Assembly: GCF_001613365.1 (NCBI RefSeq)
Contig: NZ_BDCF01000057.1
Coordinates: 1 to 53,408 of the forward strand
Source: Nocardia xishanensis NBRC 101358
GTDB lineage: Bacteria > Actinomycetota > Actinomycetes > Mycobacteriales > Mycobacteriaceae
Direction: 5' to 3'
DNA: 53,408 bases
In this document: positions 43,123 through 50,559 of the stretch, one piece after another
How positions within the stretch are numbered: the first letter of the stretch is position 1
Layout: the number at the start of each line of letters is the position of its first letter
The notes under the pieces: model-generated
Seen by the model: only the letters and a program-made list of their open reading frames with translations
Told to the model about the DNA's origin: nothing
Databases searched by the model: none
Made by a program: the position numbers and the translations under genes

Positions 43123-43329
43123 TTATTCGGCCACTTTCGTGCGGTCACACCACTCGTAGACGGTCAGGGGACCCGACTCGGTGTCGGCCTGCCGCTGGGT
43201 GACCTTGAAGTGTTCGTAACCGCCCTTGAAGGGGATTTTGAGCTCGATCCCCGGCGGGGTGATGGGAACGATCCGCTCCGGCAAGTCCGCTGGGCCGCCT
43301 TCGAGGATGGCTTTCGCACCGTTGCTCAT
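43123..43329 (-). CDS. Small DUF5988-like protein
   Basis: A 68-residue protein with AILEGGPADLPERIVPI and FKGGYEHFKVTQRQADTESGPLTVYEWCDRTKVAE; I read these as the actinobacterial DUF5988 family (GGP-DLP, GYEHF and EWC-RT marks). TACCAT (43336-43341 in the other strand) ends six bases before the ATG, a leaderless start. Function is unknown. It is divergent from the macrodomain gene, with 75 bases between starts. Confidence 0.75.
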   Translation of the reverse strand: MSNGAKAILEGGPADLPERIVPITPPGIELKIPFKGGYEHFKVTQRQADTESGPLTVYEWCDRTKVAE

Positions 43330-43404
43330 CAACCGATGGTAGTTCCGAGAGCGCCGCGGCCTCGGCATTTTCGCGGGACCGCGGGGCGCGGGAGAATCCT
43401 CCGT

Positions 43405-43911
43405 ATGGTCTTCCTCGAGTTCGTGCGCGGCGACATCACCGAGCAGGCGGTCGACGCGGTGGTCAACGCGGCCAACTCCTCGTTGCTCGGCGGTGGCGGG
43501 GTCGACGGCGCCATTCATCGCAAGGGCGGTCCCGACATCTTGGCCGCGTGCCGCGACCTGCGCGCGTCGCACTACGGCAAGGGCCTGCCCACCGGCAAAG
43601 CGGTGGCGACGACCGCCGGTCGGTTGCCCGCCCGCTGGGTCGTGCACACCGTCGGCCCGGTCTGGTCGGCCGGTGAGGACCGTTCCGAGCTGCTGGCCTC
43701 CTGTTACCGCGAATCCCTTCGGGTCGCCGACGAACTCGGAGCCCGCACCGTCGCGTTCCCCGCCATCTCCACCGGCATCTACGGCTGGCCGATCGAAGAC
43801 GGCGCGCGCATCGCGGTCGAAACCGTGCGCGCGACCGAGACCGCGGTGTGGACCGTGCGCTTCGTGCTCTTCGACGAACGCGCCTACACGGCCTTCGCCG
43901 CGCGGGCCTAG
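43405..43911 (+). CDS. Macrodomain protein (O-acetyl-ADP-ribose deacetylase type)
   Basis: A 168-residue MacroD-type protein. VVNAANSSLLGGGGVDGAIHRKGG is the ADP-ribose binding and catalytic loop with the conserved Asn and Asp; FPAISTGIYGWP is the second loop. It removes ADP-ribose from acidic residues or deacetylates O-acetyl-ADP-ribose. The ATG lies about ten bases after GGGAG. The gene sits between yebC and ruvC and may be part of a damage-related neighbourhood. Confidence 0.92.
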   Translation: MVFLEFVRGDITEQAVDAVVNAANSSLLGGGGVDGAIHRKGGPDILAACRDLRASHYGKGLPTGKAVATTAGRLPARWVVHTVGPVWSAGEDRSELLASCYRESLRVADELGARTVAFPAISTGIYGWPIEDGARIAVETVRATETAVWTVRFVLFDERAYTAFAARA

Positions 43912-43963
43912 GTCCACGGGGTCGCGGACCGTGTCGCTGGTGACCGGGAGCACCCCGCTCCGT

Positions 43964-43986
43964 TAGACTCTCGAACAGTTGTTCGT
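43964..43986 (+). promoter_or_regulatory. SOS box and -10 of ruvCAB
   Basis: TCGAAC-AGTT-GTTCGT (43971-43986) matches the mycobacterial LexA box TCGAAC-N4-GTTCGA in 11 of 12 arm positions. TAGACT (43964-43969) next to it is a good -10. LexA binding here would block the ruvC promoter. Confidence 0.75.
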
Positions 43987-44005
43987 GTCTGGGAGAGGGG
44001 AATTC

Positions 44006-44575
44006 GTGCGGGTGATGGGCGTCGACCCGGGGCTCACCCGGTGCGGCCTCAGCATCGTGGAGGGTGGGCTCGGCCGGAAAGTCACCGCGCTCGACGTCGA
44101 TGTGGTGCGCACCCCCGCGGACATGGAGCTGGCGCAGCGGCTGATGCGCGTCGCCGACGCCGCCGAGGAGTGGATGGACACCCACCGTCCCGCGGCGGTG
44201 GCGATCGAGCGGGTGTTCGCCCAGCACAACGTGCGCACCGCGATGGGCACCGCCCAGGCGGGCGGCGTGATCGCCTTGGCGGCCGCGCGGCGCGGGATCC
44301 CGGTGGCCTTCCACACGCCGAGCGAGGTGAAGGCCGCGGTCACCGGCAACGGCACCGCGGACAAGGCGCAGGTGACCGCGATGGTCACCCGCATCCTCGG
44401 CCTCCAGGTCGCGCCCAAACCGGCGGACGCGGCGGATGCGCTGGCGTTGGCGATCTGTCATTGTTGGCGGGCGCCGCTGCTGGAGCGGATGGCCGCGGCC
44501 GAGGCAAAGGCGGCCGAGGCGCGGCGGCGCTACACCGAACGACTGGCGGAACAACGGAAGGCGGTGCGCGGGTGA
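44006..44575 (+). CDS. ruvC: Holliday junction resolvase RuvC
   Basis: A 189-residue RuvC. The acidic active site is visible in GVDPGLTRCG (Asp), AIERVFAQHN (Glu) and KPADAADALALAICH (Asp pair). It cuts four-way junctions symmetrically. GTG 44006 is preceded by GAGAGGGG; the TTG further upstream overlaps the SOS box and is not used. Its stop overlaps the ruvA GTG. Confidence 0.96.
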   Translation: MRVMGVDPGLTRCGLSIVEGGLGRKVTALDVDVVRTPADMELAQRLMRVADAAEEWMDTHRPAAVAIERVFAQHNVRTAMGTAQAGGVIALAAARRGIPVAFHTPSEVKAAVTGNGTADKAQVTAMVTRILGLQVAPKPADAADALALAICHCWRAPLLERMAAAEAKAAEARRRYTERLAEQRKAVRG

Positions 44576-45177
44576 TCGCGTCGGTACGCGGCGAGGTGCT
44601 GGAGATCGCGCTCGACCACGCGGTGGTCGAGGCGGCGGGCGTCGGCTACCGGCTCAACGCGACCCCCTCGACGCTGGCCGCGCTGACTCGCGGCGCGGAA
44701 ACCCGCCTCTACACGGCGATGATCGTGCGCGAGGACTCGATGACGCTGTACGGCTTCGCCGACACCGAGGCGCGCGACCTGTTCGGTCTGCTGCAGACGG
44801 TCTCCGGCGTCGGCCCGCGCCTGGCCATGGCCGTGCTCGCGGTGCTCGAGCCGGAGGCGCTGCGCAAGGCGCTGGCCGAGAGCAATGTCGCGGCGCTCAC
44901 CAGGGTGCCCGGCATCGGCAAGCGCGGCGCCGAGCGCATGGTGGTGGAACTGCGCGACAAGGTGAATCTCGTTCCGGTGCAGGCGGGCCCGCCCGGCAGC
45001 GCGCCCGCTCCGGTGATCACCCCCGTGCGCGAGCAGGTCGTCGAAGCGCTGACCGGGCTGGGTTTCCCGGTCAAGCAGGCCGAACAGGCGGTGGACACCG
45101 TCCTTGCCGACCAGCCCGCCGCCGACACCTCCACCGCGTTGCGGGCCGCGCTGTCGCTGCTCGGCAAGAACCGATAG
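44572..45177 (+). CDS. ruvA: Holliday junction DNA helicase subunit RuvA
   Basis: A 201-residue RuvA. The N-terminal OB fold (MIASVRGEVLEI) is followed by two helix-hairpin-helix motifs (TVSGVGPRLAMAVL and RVPGIGKRGAERMV). A flexible Pro-rich linker and the RuvB-contacting domain III (VVEALTGLGFPVKQAEQAV) complete it. It holds the junction square planar and loads RuvB. The GTG overlaps ruvC by four bases. Confidence 0.96.
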   Translation: MIASVRGEVLEIALDHAVVEAAGVGYRLNATPSTLAALTRGAETRLYTAMIVREDSMTLYGFADTEARDLFGLLQTVSGVGPRLAMAVLAVLEPEALRKALAESNVAALTRVPGIGKRGAERMVVELRDKVNLVPVQAGPPGSAPAPVITPVREQVVEALTGLGFPVKQAEQAVDTVLADQPAADTSTALRAALSLLGKNR

Positions 45178-45183
45178 GCCACG

Positions 45184-46269
45184 ATGGACTACGACGACAC
45201 CGGCGCGGCCGAATCCCCGGTCAGCGCAAGCTATCTGAAGTCCGACGGCGAGATCGAGGCGAGCCTGCGTCCGAAGTCGCTCGACGACTTCATCGGCCAG
45301 CCGCGGGTCCGCGAACAGCTCGCCCTGGTGCTGCGCGGCGCCAAACAGCGCGGCGGCACTCCCGACCATGTGCTGCTGTCGGGGCCACCGGGCCTCGGCA
45401 AGACCAGCATGGCGATGATCATCGCCGCCGAGCTCGGCACCGCGCTGCGCATCACCTCTGGCCCTGCGCTGGAGCGGGCGGGCGATCTGGCCGCCATGCT
45501 CAGCAATCTGGTCGAGGGCGACGTGCTGTTCATCGACGAGATCCACCGCATCGCGCGCCCCGCGGAGGAGATGCTCTACCTCGCCATGGAGGACTTCCGC
45601 GTCGACGTGGTGGTCGGCAAGGGGCCGGGCGCGACCTCGATCCCGCTCGACATCGCCCCCTTCACCCTGGTCGGGGCGACCACCCGCTCGGGCGCGCTGA
45701 CCGGCCCGCTGCGCGATCGCTTCGGCTTCACCGGTCACATGGACTTCTACGAGCCCGACGAGCTGCTGCGGATCCTGCTGCGCTCGGCGCACATCCTCGG
45801 CGTCGGCATCGAGACCGACGCGGCCGCCGAGATCGCGGGCCGGTCCCGCGGCACGCCGCGCATCGCGAACCGGTTGTTGCGCCGGGTCCGCGATTACGCC
45901 GAGGTGCGCGCCGACGGGCTGATCACCCGTCCCATCGCGCGGGCCGCGCTCGAGGTCTACGACGTGGATTCCCTCGGCCTGGACCGTCTGGACCGTGCGG
46001 TCCTCGGCGCGCTGGTCCGCAGCTTCAACGGCGGTCCGGTGGGCGTCTCGACCCTCGCGGTCGCGGTGGGCGAGGAGGCGGCCACCGTCGAGGAGGTCTG
46101 CGAACCCTTCCTGGTGCGCGCGGGCATGGTGGCGCGGACGCCGCGCGGGCGCGTCGCGACGGCCGCGGCGTGGGAGCATCTCGGCTTGGTGCCACCGCCC
46201 GATCTGGTGTTCGGCTCGATCGAAGTCCGTGGCAGGGAACCGCATCCGACCCTGGACCTTTTCGACTGA
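45184..46269 (+). CDS. ruvB: Holliday junction DNA helicase motor RuvB
   Basis: A 361-residue AAA+ branch-migration motor. Walker A is GPPGLGKTSMAM, Walker B is LFIDEIHRI, sensor 1 is VGATTRSG, the arginine finger is GPLRDRFGF and the C-terminal winged helix includes PFLVRAGMVARTPRGR. It starts six bases after ruvA. It completes the SOS-controlled ruvCAB operon. Confidence 0.97.
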   Translation: MDYDDTGAAESPVSASYLKSDGEIEASLRPKSLDDFIGQPRVREQLALVLRGAKQRGGTPDHVLLSGPPGLGKTSMAMIIAAELGTALRITSGPALERAGDLAAMLSNLVEGDVLFIDEIHRIARPAEEMLYLAMEDFRVDVVVGKGPGATSIPLDIAPFTLVGATTRSGALTGPLRDRFGFTGHMDFYEPDELLRILLRSAHILGVGIETDAAAEIAGRSRGTPRIANRLLRRVRDYAEVRADGLITRPIARAALEVYDVDSLGLDRLDRAVLGALVRSFNGGPVGVSTLAVAVGEEAATVEEVCEPFLVRAGMVARTPRGRVATAAAWEHLGLVPPPDLVFGSIEVRGREPHPTLDLFD

Positions 46270-46375
46270 TCGGCGCCCCCGGCTGGGGCGGCGGACATCC
46301 CGTGAACGCGCTGTCCCGCCGATACCGGGAGCCGCGCGACCGGCGTGCTCGGATCCGCACCGATAGAGTCGGGAC

Positions 46376-46891
46376 ATGACGGTGGTTCAATCCGTGCTCG
46401 ACCGCATCCCCGAGCCGTATCGCAGCAAGGCGATCGAGCACCGGGAACTGCTGAAATTCGCGACGGTCGGCGCCATCACGTGGTTCATCGACACGGGCGT
46501 CGTGTACGCCACCAAACTGACGGTGCTAGGCGATAAGCCGCTCACCGCCCGCCTGCTCGGTGTGCTGATCGCCACCATCGCGTCCTACATCCTGAACCGC
46601 GAGTGGTCTTTTCGCACCAGGGGCGGGCGTCAGCGCCATCACGAGGCCGCGCTGTTCTTCGCGGTGAGCGCGCTCGGCATCGGCGTCACGATGATCCCGC
46701 AGGCGATTTCGCTGTACGTGCTGGATCTGCGGGTGCCGCACGTCGGGCCGGTGACCCAGGCCGTGGCCAACTTCATCACCGGTCAGATCCTCGGCGTGCT
46801 GCTCGCCATGGCCTTCCGCTTCTGGGCGCTGCGCAGGTTCGTCTTCCCGGACGACCTGCGCGAGGCCGAATTGCACAGCATCCAGGGCTGA
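46376..46891 (+). CDS. GtrA-family membrane protein
   Basis: A 171-residue GtrA-like protein with four hydrophobic segments, beginning FATVGAITWFIDTGVVY and containing SYILNREWSF and FRFWALRRFVF, the family's conserved ends of helices. Such proteins are thought to move polyprenyl-linked sugars across the membrane for cell-wall glycans. The ATG follows TAGAGT (46364-46369) by six bases, a leaderless start. It does not belong to the ruv transcript. Confidence 0.88.
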   Translation: MTVVQSVLDRIPEPYRSKAIEHRELLKFATVGAITWFIDTGVVYATKLTVLGDKPLTARLLGVLIATIASYILNREWSFRTRGGRQRHHEAALFFAVSALGIGVTMIPQAISLYVLDLRVPHVGPVTQAVANFITGQILGVLLAMAFRFWALRRFVFPDDLREAELHSIQG

Positions 46892-46904
46892 TTCGGCCCG
46901 AGCG

Positions 46905-47486
46905 TCAGTGGTGCGCCTTCTCGAGCGCGGTGACCACCAGGTCGAGGAAGGCGTCGACCTCGTCACGCTGGTAGCCGCGGGTGCCCAGGCGCGCCTCGGT
47001 GAAGCGGACCGCGCGCACGTCACCGACCGTGAGGCAGCCCGGCCCGCCGTGCGCCAAGGTGGCCGCCACCAGATCCAGGAAGGCGTCCACCTCCTCCTCG
47101 TGGTAGCCGCGGCGGCCGACAGGGGACTGGGTGAACCGCATGCGGTGCACGTCGTCGGGAGTGAGCAGGGGAGCGGGGCCGGGGCCTGCGCCGGTGCCGC
47201 CCGCGGGCAGCGGCCGCGTGCCGTTCTGCCGGTGTTCGAGCTCGGCGCGCACCCGGTCGAGGAACTCGTCCACCTGATCGGCCTGGTAGCCGCGCCCGCC
47301 GAAACGGGGCGTGCCGAAGACGACGTGGCGGATGTCGTCGGCGGTGAGCGCGCCGTGACCGTCGAGGGTGGCGGCGACCAATTCCATGAAGGCGTCGACC
47401 TCGTCGGCGTGATAGCCACGATGACCGACCGAAGGCATGGCGAAATGGATTCGGCTCACGTCGTCGGGGGTCATCATCCGCGACAT
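46905..47486 (-). CDS. Protein with four DivIVA-type motifs
   Basis: A 193-residue protein composed almost entirely of four copies of the DivIVA/Wag31 N-terminal motif. TPDDVSRIHFAMPSVGHRGY-HADEVDAFMELV is the first, then RFGGRGYQADQVDEFLDRV, PVGRRGYHEEEVDAFLDLV and RLGTRGYQRDEVDAFLDLV. In DivIVA this element binds membrane and precedes a long coiled coil; here there is no coiled coil, only a short Gly/Pro linker after copy two. It may compete with or recruit Wag31 at the cell poles. ATG 47486 opens directly at the first repeat. Confidence 0.85.
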   Translation of the reverse strand: MSRMMTPDDVSRIHFAMPSVGHRGYHADEVDAFMELVAATLDGHGALTADDIRHVVFGTPRFGGRGYQADQVDEFLDRVRAELEHRQNGTRPLPAGGTGAGPGPAPLLTPDDVHRMRFTQSPVGRRGYHEEEVDAFLDLVAATLAHGGPGCLTVGDVRAVRFTEARLGTRGYQRDEVDAFLDLVVTALEKAHH

Positions 47487-47644
47487 TGTGTCAGGGTCAC
47501 CGACCGGATCCGCACGAATACGGATATTTCGTACTGCGCGGTCTCGTCCCGACCCGTATCTTGCAAACACGAACGCCCCCATGCGAACCACTGACTTTGT
47601 GCACCCACACTGTAGTCGGCGGAGGCGTTTCGCACGGGCGGTCG

Positions 47645-48295
47645 TCAGTCCTTGCGCACGCCGTCGATGAGCAGCCGCCGGACCGCCTGGTTCAAGCCGT
47701 CGATGGCCGCTTCCTCTGGATCGCGCATGCCGTGGATGACGCCTGCGAGCAGCATGCCCGTCACCGCCCGCGCGGTATTGGCGGTGTCCAGGTCGGCGCG
47801 CAGGTATCCCCGCTCGACGCCGTGTTCCAGGTAGCCCGCGGTGAGCGCGTCCGCCGTGTCGAGCAGGCCGTAGAGCCGAGCGGTGAGTTCGTCGTCGATG
47901 CCGGTGGCGTGGAACAGCAGCAGCTGCGGGATGCGCCGTTCCTCGAGCAGGATCCGCGACAGCGCTGTTCCGATGCGCTCCAGCTGGGCGCGGTACTCGT
48001 CGAGTGAACCCGCCGCGTCCGGGGCGTTCTGGGTGCCGAGCGCGTCGATGATGCGGGCGGACAGGTCATCGATTACGTGATCGATGATGTCGCGCTTGTT
48101 GGCGAAGTAGCGGTAGAAGGTGCCGTGGCCGATGCCGAGTTCGCCTGCGATATCGGCGATGCCGGTGGCGTGATAGCCCTTCTCGGCGAAGCAGACGAAC
48201 GCCGTGTCGATGATCTCCTGCCGCAATTCGGCCTTGCGTCGCTGCAGCGCGTTTCCGGCGGCAGGCCGGGGCGCACGGGTGGATGGCTTCGTCAT
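47645..48295 (-). CDS. TetR-family transcriptional regulator
   Basis: A 216-residue TetR repressor. The N-terminal helix-turn-helix reads IIDTAFVCFAEKGYHATGIADIAGELGIGHGTFYRYFANKRDI (given as AFVCFAEKGYHATGI and IGHGTFYRYFANKRDI). A helical ligand domain follows. ATG 48295 lies seven bases from TATCAT, a leaderless start; the longer frame would run into the operator. It is divergent from the Baeyer-Villiger monooxygenase and very likely represses it through the palindrome at 48321-48342. Confidence 0.9.
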   Translation of the reverse strand: MTKPSTRAPRPAAGNALQRRKAELRQEIIDTAFVCFAEKGYHATGIADIAGELGIGHGTFYRYFANKRDIIDHVIDDLSARIIDALGTQNAPDAAGSLDEYRAQLERIGTALSRILLEERRIPQLLLFHATGIDDELTARLYGLLDTADALTAGYLEHGVERGYLRADLDTANTARAVTGMLLAGVIHGMRDPEEAAIDGLNQAVRRLLIDGVRKD

Positions 48296-48320
48296 CCTGG
48301 CAATGATACTGTCGTCACAA

Positions 48321-48342
48321 ACGGAATGATGTGTCATTCCGT
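48321..48342. promoter_or_regulatory. TetR operator
   Basis: ACGGAATGA and TCATTCCGT are perfect nine-base arms separated by TGTG, between the divergent TetR and monooxygenase genes. The size and symmetry are typical of TetR operators. Confidence 0.8.
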
Positions 48343-48373
48343 GACAACTGATTCACATTTCTGGAGGTTCGAC

Positions 48374-49864
48374 GTGGCGCCTCAGTACGACGCCGTCGTG
48401 GTCGGTGCGGGATTCGGTGGCATGGGGGCGGGCATCGAGCTCGACCGGCTGGGTCTGAGCAATTACGTGATCCTGGAGCGGGAGAACGATCTCGGCGGCA
48501 CCTGGCACGTCAACCACTACCCGGGCCTCGCGGTCGACATCGCGTCGGTGACCTACTCGTATTCCTTCGAGCCCAACCCCTACTGGTCGCGGTTGTTCGC
48601 CCCCGGCAAGGAGCTGAAGAAGTACGCCGAGCACGTCGCCGACAAGTACGGCCTGCGCCGCAGGATGCGCTTCGGCGCCGTGGTGGACGGCGCGCGCTGG
48701 GACGAAGAGAATCAGCACTGGGTGGTCTCCCTCGCGAGCGGCGAAACCGTCACGGGCCGTTACCTCCTCACCGCGACGGGATTCCTCTCCCAGCCCTACA
48801 CGCCGCCGTTCCCCGGCATCGAGTCCTTCGCGGGCAAGATCATCCACACCACCGCGTGGGAGGACGACTTCGACCTGACCGGTCGCCGCGCCGCGATCAT
48901 CGGAACGGGCGCCACCGCCGTCCAGCTGGTGCCCGAGGTGGCCAAGAAGGCCGCCGCGCTCACCGTCTTCCAGCGCACCCCGATCTGGGTGGTGCCCAAG
49001 GTCGACGCGCCGATCCCGGCGCCGGTGCAGAAGTTGTTCGCCAGGGTGCCCGCGACCCAGAAGGCCGCGCGCCTGGTCAACACCTCGATGCTCGAGGCGC
49101 TCATGGTGGTCGGCGTGCTGCACTTCAAGCAGGCCAAGGCGATGAACAAGGGCGCGGGGCTGCTGGCCAAGGCGCACCTGCGCGCACAGGTGCGCGACAA
49201 GCGGACCCGCGAGCAGCTCACCCCGCACTACGACTTCGGCTGCAAGCGCCCCACCTTCTCCAACCACTACTTCAAGACGTTCAATCAGCCGCACGTGCGG
49301 CTCGAGACGAGCTCGATCGACCACGTCGAGGCCGACGGCATCATCACCGCCGACGGGCACAAGACCGAGATCGACACGCTGATCCTCGCCACCGGCTTCA
49401 ACCTGTGGGACGTGAACTTCCCTGCCGTGGAGATCATCGGCCGCGACGGGGCGAATCTCGGAAAGTTCTGGCGGGACAACCGTTTCCAGGCCTACGAGGG
49501 CATCACGGTGCCGAAGTTCCCGAACTTCCTGAGTCTGAACAGCCCGTACTCCTACAGCGGTCTGTCCTACTTCACCACCATCGAGGCCCAGATGAAGCAC
49601 ATGGGCAGGCTGTTCGGCGAGCTGTTCCGCCGCGGCGAGACCACCTTCGAGGTGACCGAGGCGGCCAACGCCCGCTTCCTGGACACCGTCACCGACAAGC
49701 TGGGCGCCTCGGTGTTCTACGGCGGCGACTGCGCGACGGCGCGCAGCTACTACTTCAACCAGCACGGCGAGGCCGCGCTGCTGCGTCCGAACAGCACCGT
49801 CAGCACGCACCGTCAGGCGGTGAGCTTCCCGCTCGACGACTACGTCTACGGCGTGCCCGCCTGA
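48374..49864 (+). CDS. Baeyer-Villiger-type flavin monooxygenase
   Basis: A 496-residue FAD/NADPH enzyme. The first nucleotide motif is VVVGAGFGGMGAGIEL, the Baeyer-Villiger fingerprint FxGxxxHxxxW is FAGKIIHTTAW, the second nucleotide motif is IIGTGATAVQLVPEV and CATGF-like ATGFNLWDVN closes the core. It inserts oxygen next to a ketone carbonyl; relatives include EthA and cyclic-ketone monooxygenases. GTG 48374 has GGAGGT five bases ahead. It is controlled by the adjacent TetR protein. The natural substrate is unknown. Confidence 0.92.
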   Translation: MAPQYDAVVVGAGFGGMGAGIELDRLGLSNYVILERENDLGGTWHVNHYPGLAVDIASVTYSYSFEPNPYWSRLFAPGKELKKYAEHVADKYGLRRRMRFGAVVDGARWDEENQHWVVSLASGETVTGRYLLTATGFLSQPYTPPFPGIESFAGKIIHTTAWEDDFDLTGRRAAIIGTGATAVQLVPEVAKKAAALTVFQRTPIWVVPKVDAPIPAPVQKLFARVPATQKAARLVNTSMLEALMVVGVLHFKQAKAMNKGAGLLAKAHLRAQVRDKRTREQLTPHYDFGCKRPTFSNHYFKTFNQPHVRLETSSIDHVEADGIITADGHKTEIDTLILATGFNLWDVNFPAVEIIGRDGANLGKFWRDNRFQAYEGITVPKFPNFLSLNSPYSYSGLSYFTTIEAQMKHMGRLFGELFRRGETTFEVTEAANARFLDTVTDKLGASVFYGGDCATARSYYFNQHGEAALLRPNSTVSTHRQAVSFPLDDYVYGVPA

Positions 49865-49877
49865 TCGCGACCAACCT

Positions 49878-49916
49878 CCCCGCGACCGGGAAACGCCCGG
49901 TCGCGGGGCTTCTTTT
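49878..49916 (+). terminator. Terminator after the monooxygenase
   Basis: Thirteen perfectly paired bases CCCCGCGACCGGG/CCCGGTCGCGGGG around AAACG, followed by CTTCTTTT. A textbook intrinsic terminator. Confidence 0.92.
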
Positions 49917-50105
49917 CGGCCGGATGACAACGTTTTTCCGCCGCGCCGACCGGGCTGGGGGACGCCATTCGACGTGCCCCCGGCCGCACGAGTCGGCTCG
50001 AGTGGCGCACGTCAAGGGTGTGCGGGTGTGGCAGTGCCGACAACAGCTGGCAGACTGTGTGCGTACATGTCCATCCCACCCACAAGACAGGGACTGACTT
50101 CGACG

Positions 50106-50456
50106 ATGGATTTTCTGTTTCCGCTGCTACTGGTAGCCCTGCTCGTGCCGATGTTCCTCGGTATCCGCCGCCAGAAGCGGGAGGCCGAGAAGGTCACGGC
50201 CATGCAGGAAGACCTGAAGATCGGCGACGCGGTGATCACCACGTCGGGTCTGTGGGGCACCGTTGTCGACCTCGACGACGAGACGGTCGACCTGGAGATC
50301 GCGGAGGACGTCGTGACCACCTGGTTGCGGCAGGCCATCCGTGAGGTCCGTACCGTCGACGAGGCGACCGCCGACGAGACCGGTACCGACGAGACCCCGG
50401 CGGTGCCCGCCGAGGAATCGCCCGAGCAGACCGAGACCCGGCTGACCAAGGACTGA
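50106..50456 (+). CDS. yajC: Preprotein translocase subunit YajC
   Basis: A 116-residue YajC: one N-terminal membrane helix (FLFPLLLVALLVPMFLGIRRQKR), the beta-domain with LKIGDAVITTSGLWGTVVDLDDETVDLEI, and an acidic, Glu/Thr-rich tail. It associates with SecDF at the SecYEG channel. ATG 50106 starts directly at the membrane helix. It lies about 100 bases before secD, as in M. tuberculosis (Rv2588c-2586c). Confidence 0.93.
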   Translation: MDFLFPLLLVALLVPMFLGIRRQKREAEKVTAMQEDLKIGDAVITTSGLWGTVVDLDDETVDLEIAEDVVTTWLRQAIREVRTVDEATADETGTDETPAVPAEESPEQTETRLTKD

Positions 50457-50559
50457 CGTCGGCTGCGCCACGACCGCGCGCCGGACGTGCCCGCGCCCGG
50501 CGGCACACTCGTGTGCGCGCCTGATCCACCCTCGACTTCCCGCCTAGGAGATACGAACT

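Noticed and set aside
44530..46377. A 615-codon frame antisense to ruvA and ruvB
   Set aside because: Shadow of highly conserved genes; no start signal.
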